The notes under the pieces are model-generated. The model searched no databases. It was not told the DNA's origin and worked only from the letters and a program-made list of their open reading frames with translations. A program made the translations under genes and the position numbers. Source: Juglans regia (lineage: Eukaryota; Streptophyta; Magnoliopsida; Fagales; Juglandaceae). From it: 64,000 bases of DNA. The stretch is taken from the NCBI RefSeq assembly GCF_001411555.2, contig NC_049905.1, positions 6,291,053 through 6,355,052 of the forward strand, in the 5' to 3' direction. The stretch's first letter is position 1. Every line of letters begins with the position of its first letter. This document shows, in pieces, positions 10,500 to 21,964 of this stretch.

Positions 10500-13020
10500 T
10501 AAAGGAGGTACTAGCTAGCTATAGTACATTAGAATAGATCCACATGCCTCTGTATTTAAAATACGAATAAAGTATAATATTCAATCGTATTTAAACAACA
10601 AGAGATCGCAGTGATATAAGAGTCTTACCAAAACAACTAAGAAAATTATTTAATTAATTTATAGCCCCAGATATATTACTGAGCGTAGAAGAAACCTATA
10701 TATATATATATTATGTACTACAGTTTTAGCCAATAAATATATGAGATTTGGTACAATAGCAAGAAGGGCATTAGGGTCATTAAAGGAATTAAGTGGAATT
10801 GATTATTATTAATTAATTGGAGAGGATTGACCACCGCCTAGACGAGCGATATTGGTTAGCGATGCATGCAGTTTTGTGCGCCGGTAGTTTTCAAAGTTCT
10901 CTCCTTTTTACTCCTCTATTTTTACTTGGGTATGTTCTACTTGTCGCATAAATGTAATACTTCCGTAGGTGAAGTACTACCGTTATAAATAGATCTTATA
11001 AAATTAAATCTATGACATGATTTTATATGATACGTAATATCTATTTTATATAAAAGTAACTTCTCAATCTAACATACCACATCAATTCACGTCAATTTAT
11101 AAATTTACTTTTGTAGAATCTCTATGTGGCTAAAACATTTCTTATTATATAATATTATTGTCGAGCGATCATATTAATTCATTTCTATAAGAAGGAAATT
11201 AGTAAGTTGAATATTTAGAAGAGTAATACTATATATAATCATGAAGTGCACAAGCGCCGTATAATCATTTTGAAAAAAAAAAATAAAGTCCATTATTAAA
11301 AAAAAAAAAAAAATTCTGTATGCATTGTATTTATTCACTTTTTTTAAAAAAATTGTACGATATTTGTACACTTCACGGTTATAAATATCATTTCTCTAGT
11401 AATTAATATAATAATTAATTAGAGGGATGAGAAACCCTAACTTGGACCAAGACCCCGAGAGAGATGGATTTCAACGTGAATGTTTGTTGGTGGACATTCA
11501 CATGGAAACATATATCTTTTCTCTTTCTCATCTCCCTAATTGTTTGAATTGGCTCTCACCGATGCCTACGATCGATGTAGGTTGAGCTTTTGATCAACGT
11601 TCATGCACCAACTTCCACAAATTAAATTATTCAATTTAACCAAACCAACTACAAATGCATTGCAAAAACATGGAGGCAGTCCACTATCAACTTCAACGCT
11701 TCAGCCATCAGGAGGGTATATTTTATAAAAAATCTTCTTTTTTTTTTTTTTTGGCTCGAGCCATTTCTTGGGACCGTCTTCTCTTCATGTGGGCTTTAAA
11801 TGGAGCTCAATATATGTAATAAAAAAAACATGCAAATAATGCCAAAAGCCTGTTGGAGTCAAACTTCAAAAGTGGGAGTCCCCTTTAACCCCATCAAACT
11901 CATTCTAAAAAGGTATTGGTGGATAAAAAAATTTAAGAAAAAATATTCATGTTGGATATAAAAATTGTATTATAGAAAATGTTTTTAGGTTTATGTAACC
12001 CCAAATTTTGTCTATAATATTCTATTTTTCTACTAAAGTGAGCGCAATTAATAAAATTGAAGATACTGTCAATTATTTTCTCTAAAATAATCTATAAACT
12101 AATATTAGAAGTAAACAAAATATTTTTCCACTCTAAAAGGTTGACAAGAACCGAAAATTTCAGAAATAAAACCATCAACTTTGAAGTAGTACTACTAGTA
12201 CCCGATCGGTTGTTTCCTAGGCGTGGGCTGTAAGTTGTAACGTGCGGGCATCACCACCAATTTCATATTATTCTTACAATAACAAGCTCAACCTTATCAC
12301 ATACACCTATCTGCCAGCAAATACATAAGAATATATGACCATCTAAATTAACCCAGTTATGAATATAAAGAGCAGCAGCACCCCATGCACACCCACGTGC
12401 ATGAGAAATGAAAATTAAGAGCAACTTAAATTATTTGAGATTCTCTTTGTGGTAGTAGGCCTTTCATTATTTATATGAGATGTGCAGCATAGCATGATCT
12501 ACATGATTTAATCAAGTACTAATTCAGAATAATGACCAGCAACATTAACAATAAACAAAATGATGTTCCAATTAATAATATACTTAATTTGGATCAAATG
12601 GTAGGTTCTGCATTAATTAGTATCACGAGCTAGCAAGTTATAATACAGAGATTTTATATATATATATATATATATATTGCATGAGTACTATTTTTCACCA
12701 TTAATATTATAATTGGATTTTCTCAAGTAGTCTAAGTTCTTATCTCATCTCTTTTTTAATATATTAATAACAGCTCACGAAGAAATCAATTATGACATGA
12801 TCTGACACGAAGCTAAGAAGTAGTACTAATGATTATATATTTAAAACAATCCCATGCATATATGCCAGTTCGAGCGAGCTAGATGGAAACTAAAATTATT
12901 TGGACTTGTGGAAACCCTAACACCCTTCTCCAACTCTAGCATTTAATGCTCAGCACATGACTCCAAGCTTCTAATCTTTTGTTCCGAGAAAAACAGCTCT
13001 CTTCCCGTAGTTCTAACATA

Positions 13021-13059
<39 letters not shown>

Positions 13060-14433
13060 GTCTTTCCTATATATATGAACTTGTCTTATAAACTACGTTT
13101 ATGTTTTTTTCACTTAAGACTTTGATCATCTCAATCTAATTAAAAAAGAGAAAAATGGGACCACTCTGCTGAATTTATTTAAATATTGTAATACCTTAGA
13201 AAACGCGTATTTTTACTTCCGCTTTCAAGTTTCAAACACCTAAGCTCTAGGAAGAAGAAAAACCATGGGGCTCTATAAGTGATCATCAGAATAATCTTTG
13301 TTTTAGCGTGTTTTATTTTATTATATTTATATATAAAGTAGAGAGAGGAAAAAAAAAAAACAGACATCTCTCACCGTCTTAGAGAAATCAAACATGCGAG
13401 AGCTCCAATGCAAACATTGAATGCACTTCGGTGATATGGAAGATTCGATTCTTGAGATGCGAATAGAGAAATCAAACGTGGTAGCTAGCAATGGTCTCTG
13501 AACAATGGCAGCCTCTGAAGTTCCAGGTAGTTCGAGCTCAAGTGGCAGCTGACCTGAAATTCAAAAGCTTGAGCAGAGTGTTTTTTGATTTCCAATGCTG
13601 GCCTTCAAAATCAAAGTCTACATTATCAGCTCGTGCAATACAAACATAAAAACTGGGATACGATCAAACATTCAAGAGGTAAAACCGTAAAAGCACATGA
13701 CATGAACATGCGGACATTGGACCGTGTTAATTTCTTCCTACAGGGCTAAAATATATATACATACGATTCTTATAAATATATATATATATATATTAATTTC
13801 TTGTCATCGATATTATGTTAACGGATAGGCTATATACATTCATATTTCGGAGCATGAGCAGACAATTATAACTCGGCTAATGACTAAACGGGCTTAGCGA
13901 GTACACATCATATCTATGACATAATTTAATTTGTAACATTTAAATTTTAAAACTTATCTTTTAAATTAAATTATGCGATATATAGTATGTAGTGTAAAGA
14001 CATTTAAATATCCCTATCCAGTTTTTTCTTTTAAATAATTTTTTTCAAGTTAACAAATGACTTCTGAACGCCAGATACTAATTTCATGATTAAAAAGGAT
14101 TTGGTTCAGACCTACTGAATCTGAATCAATTAGAAAGCGAAAAGATTTTGGTGGACTTTTCTATTTATAATCCATAGACCGTTTTTTGTTTTGAAATAGA
14201 AGTTGGGTTTTTGACATGAAGGCTGAAAGTGTTAGTCAAGTGTTTAGAAAAGGGTGCAGTCTGATCTCTACATAATCTGGCCCACAAAGAAAATGTGCAA
14301 GTAAACTGAACGAATATTATGCCAAGGATGCGAATCTGACTATCTGCAATCCAGAAGGTGCCACCGAGATCCCCATGCGATTGTAAACCCAGTAGAAATT
14401 TACTCACCAAGAAGCACACAACCAACATTGGCC
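10500..14433. other. Long gene-free region with foldback element and AT microsatellites
   Basis: About 3.9 kb without a supportable gene. A foldback element occupies about 11227-11390 (arms 'atgaagtgcacaagc' and 'tgtacacttcacggtt'). AT tracts lie at about 12656-12677, 13024-13056 and 13776-13791. 13900-14000 resembles the small repeat noted at 5380 and 18598. The stretch near 10500-11500 is presumably LBD promoter. Confidence 0.4.
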
Positions 14434-17400
14434 TCAAAGTTGAATGGTGTGCGATGCACTGGTAATTCGTCGCAGGTCTTGCAATTTTCGTAAATTCCTC
14501 TCTTTAATTCCATTTCTGAACATAGTGCTTGCTGCACATCTTTTCTCCTCACAAGGTGCAGGGTGCATGATGCTCTTCTCAGCGCTCTTCTTATTTGAGT
14601 ATTCTGCAGCCTGCGCCTTAACTGACATTGAGACAGAATTTACAGTGATCAAATTGCAGCATCTGGCCCTTAACTTGTGAATAAGCTACATGACTAAGGG
14701 CAGATAAGATGAGATACCTATGAATAATAGTAGTAAGATGATTTGAATTAATATATTTTATGGAGTTTTGGAAAAGAAAAGAGAAAAAGTTAAATAAAAA
14801 TATTACAAAAATAAAATATTATTATAATATTATTATAATTTGCACATCACTGACTACTGCAACCATAACTTAAAGTTTCGTTTTTCCCTATGTGAACTTT
14901 TCAAGATAATTCTAGTCACTTTATCAATCATATGTTCAGTATAACCTTCTTTCCAATGAAAGATATGAGAATAGAAATGCAGCTACTCAAAAACATTTAT
15001 TGTAGCTCAGCTTCTTCCTCTTTTCTTCGTTATACCTTCCATACAAAAATGCAGCTTCTCTGCCAACCAGGCATGAGGCATCAAATGTACTATGCTTAGT
15101 AATTTAAGATTGTAATGTGTCCCTCCATCTCAAAAGGAAGCAATTTAGAGAAAGTAAAACTAAATTCTTACGCAGGCTAGTCATTAGATGGCGTGAAACC
15201 AAAATTATGCTGAGCATTCTCATTGGATTAGCTAAAAGTTAAATCCAATGAGAATTTAACTATTAGGTCATAAAATTGCTCACATTGAATTAGCTATATT
15301 CTAAATATTTGGAATATAGCTACAGGAAAGTCTAAACTAATTTCTAAATTTGGAACACACTATTCATTCATCAAATCATTTTTATATTATTTCTTTCTCT
15401 CTCATTTTAATATTAATTATTTCTCTCTCCATTTTAAATGACAATTGAAAAAATATAATTAGAATACAATTACTAATTAATATATAATATTATGAATAGT
15501 AAAATATGATAAAATAAAATAAATTCATAATTAAAAAAATTAAAAAATTTTTAAAATTATTAATTACTCATTTCTATATAATGAATAAATAGATAATTCA
15601 ATGTGGAGATTTGATGTGAATAGTCAAAGTTAAATTCATCTTATATTATTTTATTGTCATATAATGAAAAAATGGCTATTCCAATGTAGAAATTTATGTG
15701 AATGTAATAGCTAAATGCTAAATTCATCTTACATTCATCAAAAATATACTTTAACTTTAGCTAATCCAATGAGAGTGCTCTTAATGGTTCCAAACGTTGT
15801 ATGGATTAGCAGAAATTGCACCATCAGTATTCAGCATAAATCTAGTCAGCAGCCAACAATACTGCCCTATCAATGCAATGGATAACAAATTCATATGATG
15901 GTATAAGGTGTTTGATACTAAGTTTTATCTGATTCCGAGAAGGTATCCCGTTTATCAGCAGCAAGGCTAACAACTAATATTTGGTTTGTGCATCATCAAG
16001 TTATGTTGCAGAAGATGGAAACAACAAATTGATCCACATGGCTGGACCGGCTATAGTATTTTCTAATCACAAATGCTCTCTCTCTCTCTCTCTCTGAGAT
16101 AGTTTTAAAAACGTTTACACAAATAAAGAAGACTTACCAGAGCGTGAAGCAGCTGATGTCATGGCAAAATCTTTAAGTCTCTTTATTCTGTCCAAAGCTT
16201 GAAAGTTACCAGAGACTGCATTGGTTTTGGGGTTTGCAGTATCATTCATTTTAAGGCATAATAGTGCATTGTCACATGCCTAAAAGAGAAAAAACTCTAT
16301 AGTGAAGCCTGAGAATACTGTAAGCAACCACCACATTTCCTGATTTCAAGCTCCAACAGTTAATATGCAAAAGAAAAAAAGTCCCAAAATTTGAATATCT
16401 GAGCCAGCTCGAATTGGCAGAGATATATTGAATATACAATGCAGATTATGCAATTATATATACAAATTGTAGTGGTTAGATGATATCATGGTTTAGACAG
16501 TCCTCGGTGCCAGAAGCAAGGAAAGAGTTCATCAAAAATGGAAACATAATAGTTAACCAGATTAATCTTCCTTCAATACTAAGATCGACAGCTTCATTGC
16601 AGATGCTACAAAAGTTAACCAGAGTAAGTTTCTTTCCAATATCATGTATACAAAAAGTGTTTCATCTCATCTCATCTCATCTCATCTCATCTCATTCCAT
16701 TATTACAACTTTCTTAAATTCTCACACTAAATATAATAAAAAATTCAACTTTTTCAAATTTCAAACAATAATAATATTAAAAAATAATATTTTAACAATA
16801 TTTTATTCAACTTTCAACTTTCATCTCAACTCACTATCCAAACGGCACCTAAGCTTCCTTAACCACCATATCTGGCATTTTCTTTAGTACAACTCTGATT
16901 GTTCTACAAGGCTTAGTGGAACCATATATAACTTCAATAGGGATAGTCATTGATATTGAGACCTAAATTTATGTACATATCCATATGCATAAATTGGTGG
17001 ACGGCAAAATTAATAGCCATCCGAACAAATTATCATGAAAAATATTAGCAAATAGCATTCACAGAATTCTAAGAGTAAACAGAATCCAAATTTATTGAAA
17101 TCCTATGATCGAGCTGTTTAATAATAGAAAGGGTTACCAAAAGCATCGTAATAGCAGCAATGCAGTTCATCGTAACAGGAAAAAATATTTGTGACTTGCA
17201 ATTCAACTAGCACTAGAATTAGAGTAAAATCATACAATATAGAAATTACCTTCACTGCAATTGAACAGAAACCATTGTCCAGTGAGAGTTCAGCAAAATT
17301 TAGCCATTCCAAATACGAAACTTCTAGCCATTGGCAACTTGCGGACTCGAGTTCACGCATATGCAAAGCCTCGTATCTCAAAGCCAAGCAGCTCTGAAGA

Positions 17401-18136
17401 CATTGAGTGTGCCATGAAAAAATAACATTAATAAGGGTAGATCATTAGCACAGAAGCTTCCGAGCCTAAATAAACTGCATCAACAATGACAATTAACTTG
17501 AAGCAACAGGATTAAGCACTTCAAAAAACTAATCTACAAAACAAATTCCACACCAAGATTCCAAACGCAATAAAAAGGATTTCACGCCAAAATCTAAATA
17601 AAGCTTACTACATCACATAATGAAAGCATCATATTCAGCCAGACAACTCGGTAAACAAAAAAACTTAGCTAATGCGATTACTTGTTATATTGCGAACCAT
17701 TCTTTCTCGTGTCAGATAAATATGATGTTATCTCTACAAATCACAAAACGAAGAAGACGATGAAAATTGAGATTAAATGCCTCAACATCACCGATTAGAG
17801 CGAACGCGTGGACCAAAAACTCAAGAATCAGAAGCTTCTGATCGACAGGTTTCTCGACGATTTCCCGAATGACGGGAACAGATTCGGCTCTCAGGAACAC
17901 TCTCAAGCTCGATTGCACTTCCTTCAGCGATTTTAAAGATTTAGAAACCAAAACAGATCCGAGAATTCGTAGAGTCACGTCGTCGAATCTGCGTCAGAAA
18001 AAAAAAAAAAAGGAATCAAACTTTCGGTTCCAAATCGAAGAAACAAGATATCGAAAGTTCTGGAAACGGAAATCGACCTTCTAGTTTCGATCAGGGAGCG
18101 GAAGAGGGAAAGTTGCTGAGGAAGGGCGTCTGCCAT
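14434..18136 (-). CDS. DFO: Protein DOUBLE-STRAND BREAK FORMATION (meiotic DSB factor)
   Basis: Five minus-strand exons: 18136-18078, 17988-17781 (or 17787), 17393-17250, 16279-16138 and 14621-14434, about 246 residues. The start MADALPQQLSLF and the blocks ETRRFDDVTLRILGSVLVSK, SCLALRYEALHMRELES, VSYLEWLNFAELSLDNGF and MFRNGIKERNLRKL match my memory of the plant DFO family (Arabidopsis At1g07060, about 230 residues), required for meiotic double-strand breaks and recombination. There is no known enzymatic domain; the protein is largely helical. Junctions at introns 1, 3 and 4 are conventional. Intron 2 only preserves frame with a GC donor (GAG|GCATTT) or a weak GT donor six bases earlier (GAT|GTTGAG). 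Introns 3 and 4 contain MITEs. No frame damage is seen. The gene structure is strong; the name is moderately sure. Confidence 0.68.
15212..15780. mobile_element. MITE with PIF/Harbinger-like ends in DFO intron 4
   Basis: The left end 'gagcattctcattggatta' and the right end 'taatccaatgagagtgctc' are near-perfect inverted complements, extending about 30 bases inwards through 'gctaaa.gttaaa'. The interior is AT-rich with no ORF. Related ends start at 29638 and 50655. The target duplication could not be settled by eye. Confidence 0.65.
16660..16852. repeat. MITE, TGAGATGA-type family, in DFO intron 3
   Basis: It begins with six CTCAT units (16663-16694) and ends 'tcatctcaactcactatcc'. The centre holds the family's 'aataataatattaaaaaata' core. 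It is one of the best-preserved copies, in reverse orientation relative to that at 5573. It creates a spurious 135-codon open frame at 16480-16887. Confidence 0.7.
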
Positions 18137-19074
18137 TTTTGGAGGGAATGGGTGGGCGAGATTCTTGAATTGGCTGGGAATTTAAATACGTTGATATGTT
18201 CGTTACAAGAATATTACGTACCAAGGCGACTTTGAAGTTCTGCGGTCTCGTCTTTCATAAAATAAATTTCTTTCGTAACACTCTTGCAACGGTGTTACAA
18301 ACAGTACATGAAGAGGTCAACGGTATAAGGTAAGAGTCGCCTCAATAAACATTAAGAAAAATTCTAAACATTTGTACAACAGTTACAAATACGTGACTTT
18401 GCTCTTTTACTCCCATATTTTATGTTTCATGAAATATAAAATATGAAAGATAAAAAATAAAATCACATATTTTTTAAATAGTATACAAAATGTGAAGCTT
18501 CTATGTAATACTATTCAAACAAAACTTCTATGTAGCACCACTCAAACATTAAACTGGCAAGGTTCTCTCCATTGAATATTCTATTTTCGAATAGGTCTAT
18601 TTAGAACACATTATCTAAATCACTTAAATGATAATATTTAATTTTTACAATACAAATTTTAAATTTTAAATTTTAAAATATCTATTCGAATTAAGTTATA
18701 TTATGTAAATATTTTATTATATTTGTTATCCACACGTCTGAACTTTTCATTACGCCATGTTTGCACGTGTTAGTAAAGGAAAAAGCTCTCTTTTCAGGCC
18801 AAACCTCAGGAGCTGAGGTATGGACGAGCGAGAGAACAGTTTAGTACAACCACAGCCCGGGACGACACTCGGGCCTACAATCTACATGAGCACGACGTCG
18901 TTTCTTTCAGCATGCTACACAGCCCCCCACACACTATCTCACTTTTAAAATCAAATATCATAAGTTCGTAATGTCATTGTCAACAAAGAAGAGAATTAAT
19001 ACTACGAGTCTTAATATTATTACATGACCTTCAAAGTTCTAAATGGTGTGAACATTTGTTCCAGACCAAAACTG
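18137..19074. other. Intergenic with two foldback repeats; DFO promoter side
   Basis: 18360-18545 is a foldback element ('catttgtac...' to 'gtatacaaaatgtgaag') whose relative lies in ferritin intron 1 near 48690. 18598-18740 belongs to the small family also seen at 5380, 13900 and 55690. 18780-18950 is GC-richer without a frame. No gene. Confidence 0.4.
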
Positions 19075-21964
19075 AAAAATGGAGGATTTTATTGACATAT
19101 GTAATACATCAGTTTACTTGGTTCAGCGGCTCAGTCCTACCGACGAGAACTTTTGAAGTACTCGATACATGACTAGCAGAATTATTCGGCTCTGAAGCAA
19201 AATGAGCGCTCATCTCAAGTCCATTTCCCGATAGTGTCTTCAGCCTTTTTTTTTTTTTGGGTGTTTTTCGAGACATCTAAATCTATAAGCCCCTAAAAGC
19301 CCATCCGATATTGGCGTCAGAACAAGCCATTTGAAAGAATATTTTCCTGGAAGATATTTAGGACCTTATAAATGGAAAGAATACTCTACTTTCTAAGCAA
19401 ATGAAGAATATGTCAAAAAGTACATTACTTGGTTACATTTCTTTCCCAAGGAATAACTGCAAGTTGCAGTTATCAACAAATACAGCTCCCTGGAGGGCGT
19501 TCTTCAGCCTCCCCCACAGATGAATCTACGAGTAGAAACGCTTCTAAGTGAAATCAAGTGGGTAGCAGATTGACTACACTATTCCAAACCGCAATCGGCA
19601 GCATCACCTCCCCGACAGCAACTAGAAAGTTAAATTTCGTGTTTAATCGAAAGAACAAGCATTACTTCCAACTATCCTTCACTATGACAACCTCCCACAC
19701 TTCTAATTACTCCAGGATCTAAAGGTGAAATTAAAGAAGTAAGATCCATAATACAACTGGTAACTCGTTCAGATAGAACAAATATGGAACCTGGAAGAGG
19801 GAGATAATTTTGAATATTTGCAAAAGTAAATTCAATGGAAACAGTGCACAAATTGAGCCAAAGCATTATCCTTTGGCCTACCATTGGAAGAGTAAACCTC
19901 AGATACACCACCCCATCCGCCAAAACGGTGTCAGGTAATCCAGAATATCTAAGTTTACAGCTCCAAAGCCCGACTCGAGAGGTGCATCAAGATCTGCAGC
20001 CTCATCAATTACTTAAAAGGGCATACCAACTACATCCCTAAATATTGACATTCTGTGTTCAGACAAACTGAAAATCAAAACATAAACCCTCAAGAGCACA
20101 ACAAATCAAAGATGTCGTTAGGTTCAGTGTAATCTCATGGATTCACACGTTTATATAAAGACAAGGCAAATCGTTGGACAGTTGAAGATGTCAATAGGTT
20201 CAGTGTAAGACACTCGAGGCACATAACAAGCATAAAAACTAGAATCTGACGGGCCAATTACGATCAAGATGAACCCACTAACGCTTCCATAAACGGTCAA
20301 AATTTCATCAAGGCCACTCTGCCATGCTATAAACCATCGAACCTTTTCAAGGAGATTATTCCAGACACTGCCTAGAACATGGACGCAAAACACAAACTGC
20401 AAGCACGCGCATGATTGAAGTTAAAGCATACACTTTAACAAGATATATTATAACAAAATATTAATAAATACAATAAAAAGTTAAGATGGTAATATATTTA
20501 GCTAACTCGATTAGTTAAAGAGTATTTGCAACATGAAAATCAAGTGATTGACTGATTATACAGTTTAAACTCGGTTTATTTTAGAAATCTCCAATGCTTT
20601 ACAAAACATACACTTTTTTTTAGATAAGAACTTTATAAAACATACAAAATCAAGGACTCGAGATTTGGTAGCCATAATCAAAATAGCGTACATGCTTGAG
20701 TCAAAATATACCCGTAAGGCAATGACCACAAAAGCACAAAAATTGTAGATATTGACTTTTGTGCCAATATAGAATGCAATCCTGAAGTATATAATGGTCC
20801 TTCATAAATTTTTTTCAAAAGCTAACCATCCTCTCATTATTAAAGCATAGGACTATCATCATTGTCATCAAAAGATTTGAACACTCAATCATCTTCCTCA
20901 TCTACTTAATCTAAAATTAATTGGACAGGTAAACAATAATAGTTAGAACTCATTTTATTTATTTTCTTCAAAAAGTTACAAAAGCACTTTTTTTGCAATT
21001 AAGCTCACTGGAAAAAGCTACAGATACCGAACTTAATTTTCATTTTTGTAAATGTGCTTTGCTTTTGATAGGAGAAGCACTTCAACCTTTGGCACTTTGC
21101 ACTTCTTAAGTTTGCATTGACCAATACTAGTGTCATTGGATTATTGCTCCGTTTTAGTTCGTCTTCATTACAGATACATCTTTCTTTTATCATTGTCAGG
21201 CTATCCCATCTAAACACTCTAAAAAAATTCGATACTGGTTTCAAACCAAAACTATGAGAGCAGACAAAAAGGTGTTAAGCAATACAACCTTTAAAGAATC
21301 TGCCCTAAAAAAGCAAAACGCCAAACCTACGGGCCCCACAATGCAAGTGATTAATCTTCTTACTCAAATGGTCCAACAGATCCAAAATTCAAACTACTGG
21401 ATCAAGTTTTACGACTGAACATAAAATTACAGAACGTGAGCCACATTTAGCAAGACGGCTGGGCAAGGGCAGACTACAAATCCCACCCAAACTACAAATC
21501 TATATTCCAGTACTCTCTCTTAGCTAGAACACACTTATATATGACCTATTCACCTAGGCAGGACATGCATAAACAACATATCCATGAATTCACATGCCCG
21601 TACCGATGCCCCTTAGATGCAAGCAAATCCACATGACACTTCGTTCAAATTCCAATAAATGATGAAAGCACAATTTTTAAATAACAGCACTCACCTGAAA
21701 ATATCAACCTACCTTAGCAGCAAGCAATTTGGAGATTATCCACTTGCCTCTATAAAAAATTCACATAATTAAAATCAATCCCATGCCTAAAAATAAAAGC
21801 CCCTCCAGTTAGCGGTGAACGAGGGTTAAAGGAGAGAAGAGGTCTTGCTCAGAGTAAGTGAACAACCTACCTCTTAGTCTCCAGTTCAAGTATCCCGCCA
21901 TAGGAACACAATAAAATCTCAGACCATAATTCATAGTTACAAACATGCTTTATGCTGAGGTTCC
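19075..21964 (-). other. Putative long spliced 3' UTR of TAF15b, or an adjacent non-coding transcript
   Basis: This 2.9-kb stretch follows the TAF15b stop on the minus strand. It lacks MITEs and has genic composition, but no frame shows a recognisable protein. Shortly after the stop, 'actaagag|gtaggt' looks like a splice donor (near 21869). At the far end an AATAAA signal lies on the minus strand (88-93 bases past 19000, i.e. 19088-19093). Together these suggest 3' UTR exons or a lncRNA. Inference only; RNA evidence would decide. Confidence 0.35.

Noticed and set aside
16480..16887. 135-codon ORF
   Set aside because: Runs through a MITE in a DFO intron; composition comes from the CTCAT repeats.
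20151..20402. 83-codon minus-strand ORF downstream of TAF15b
   Set aside because: No family recognised and no splice-supported continuation; kept only as possible UTR or lncRNA sequence.
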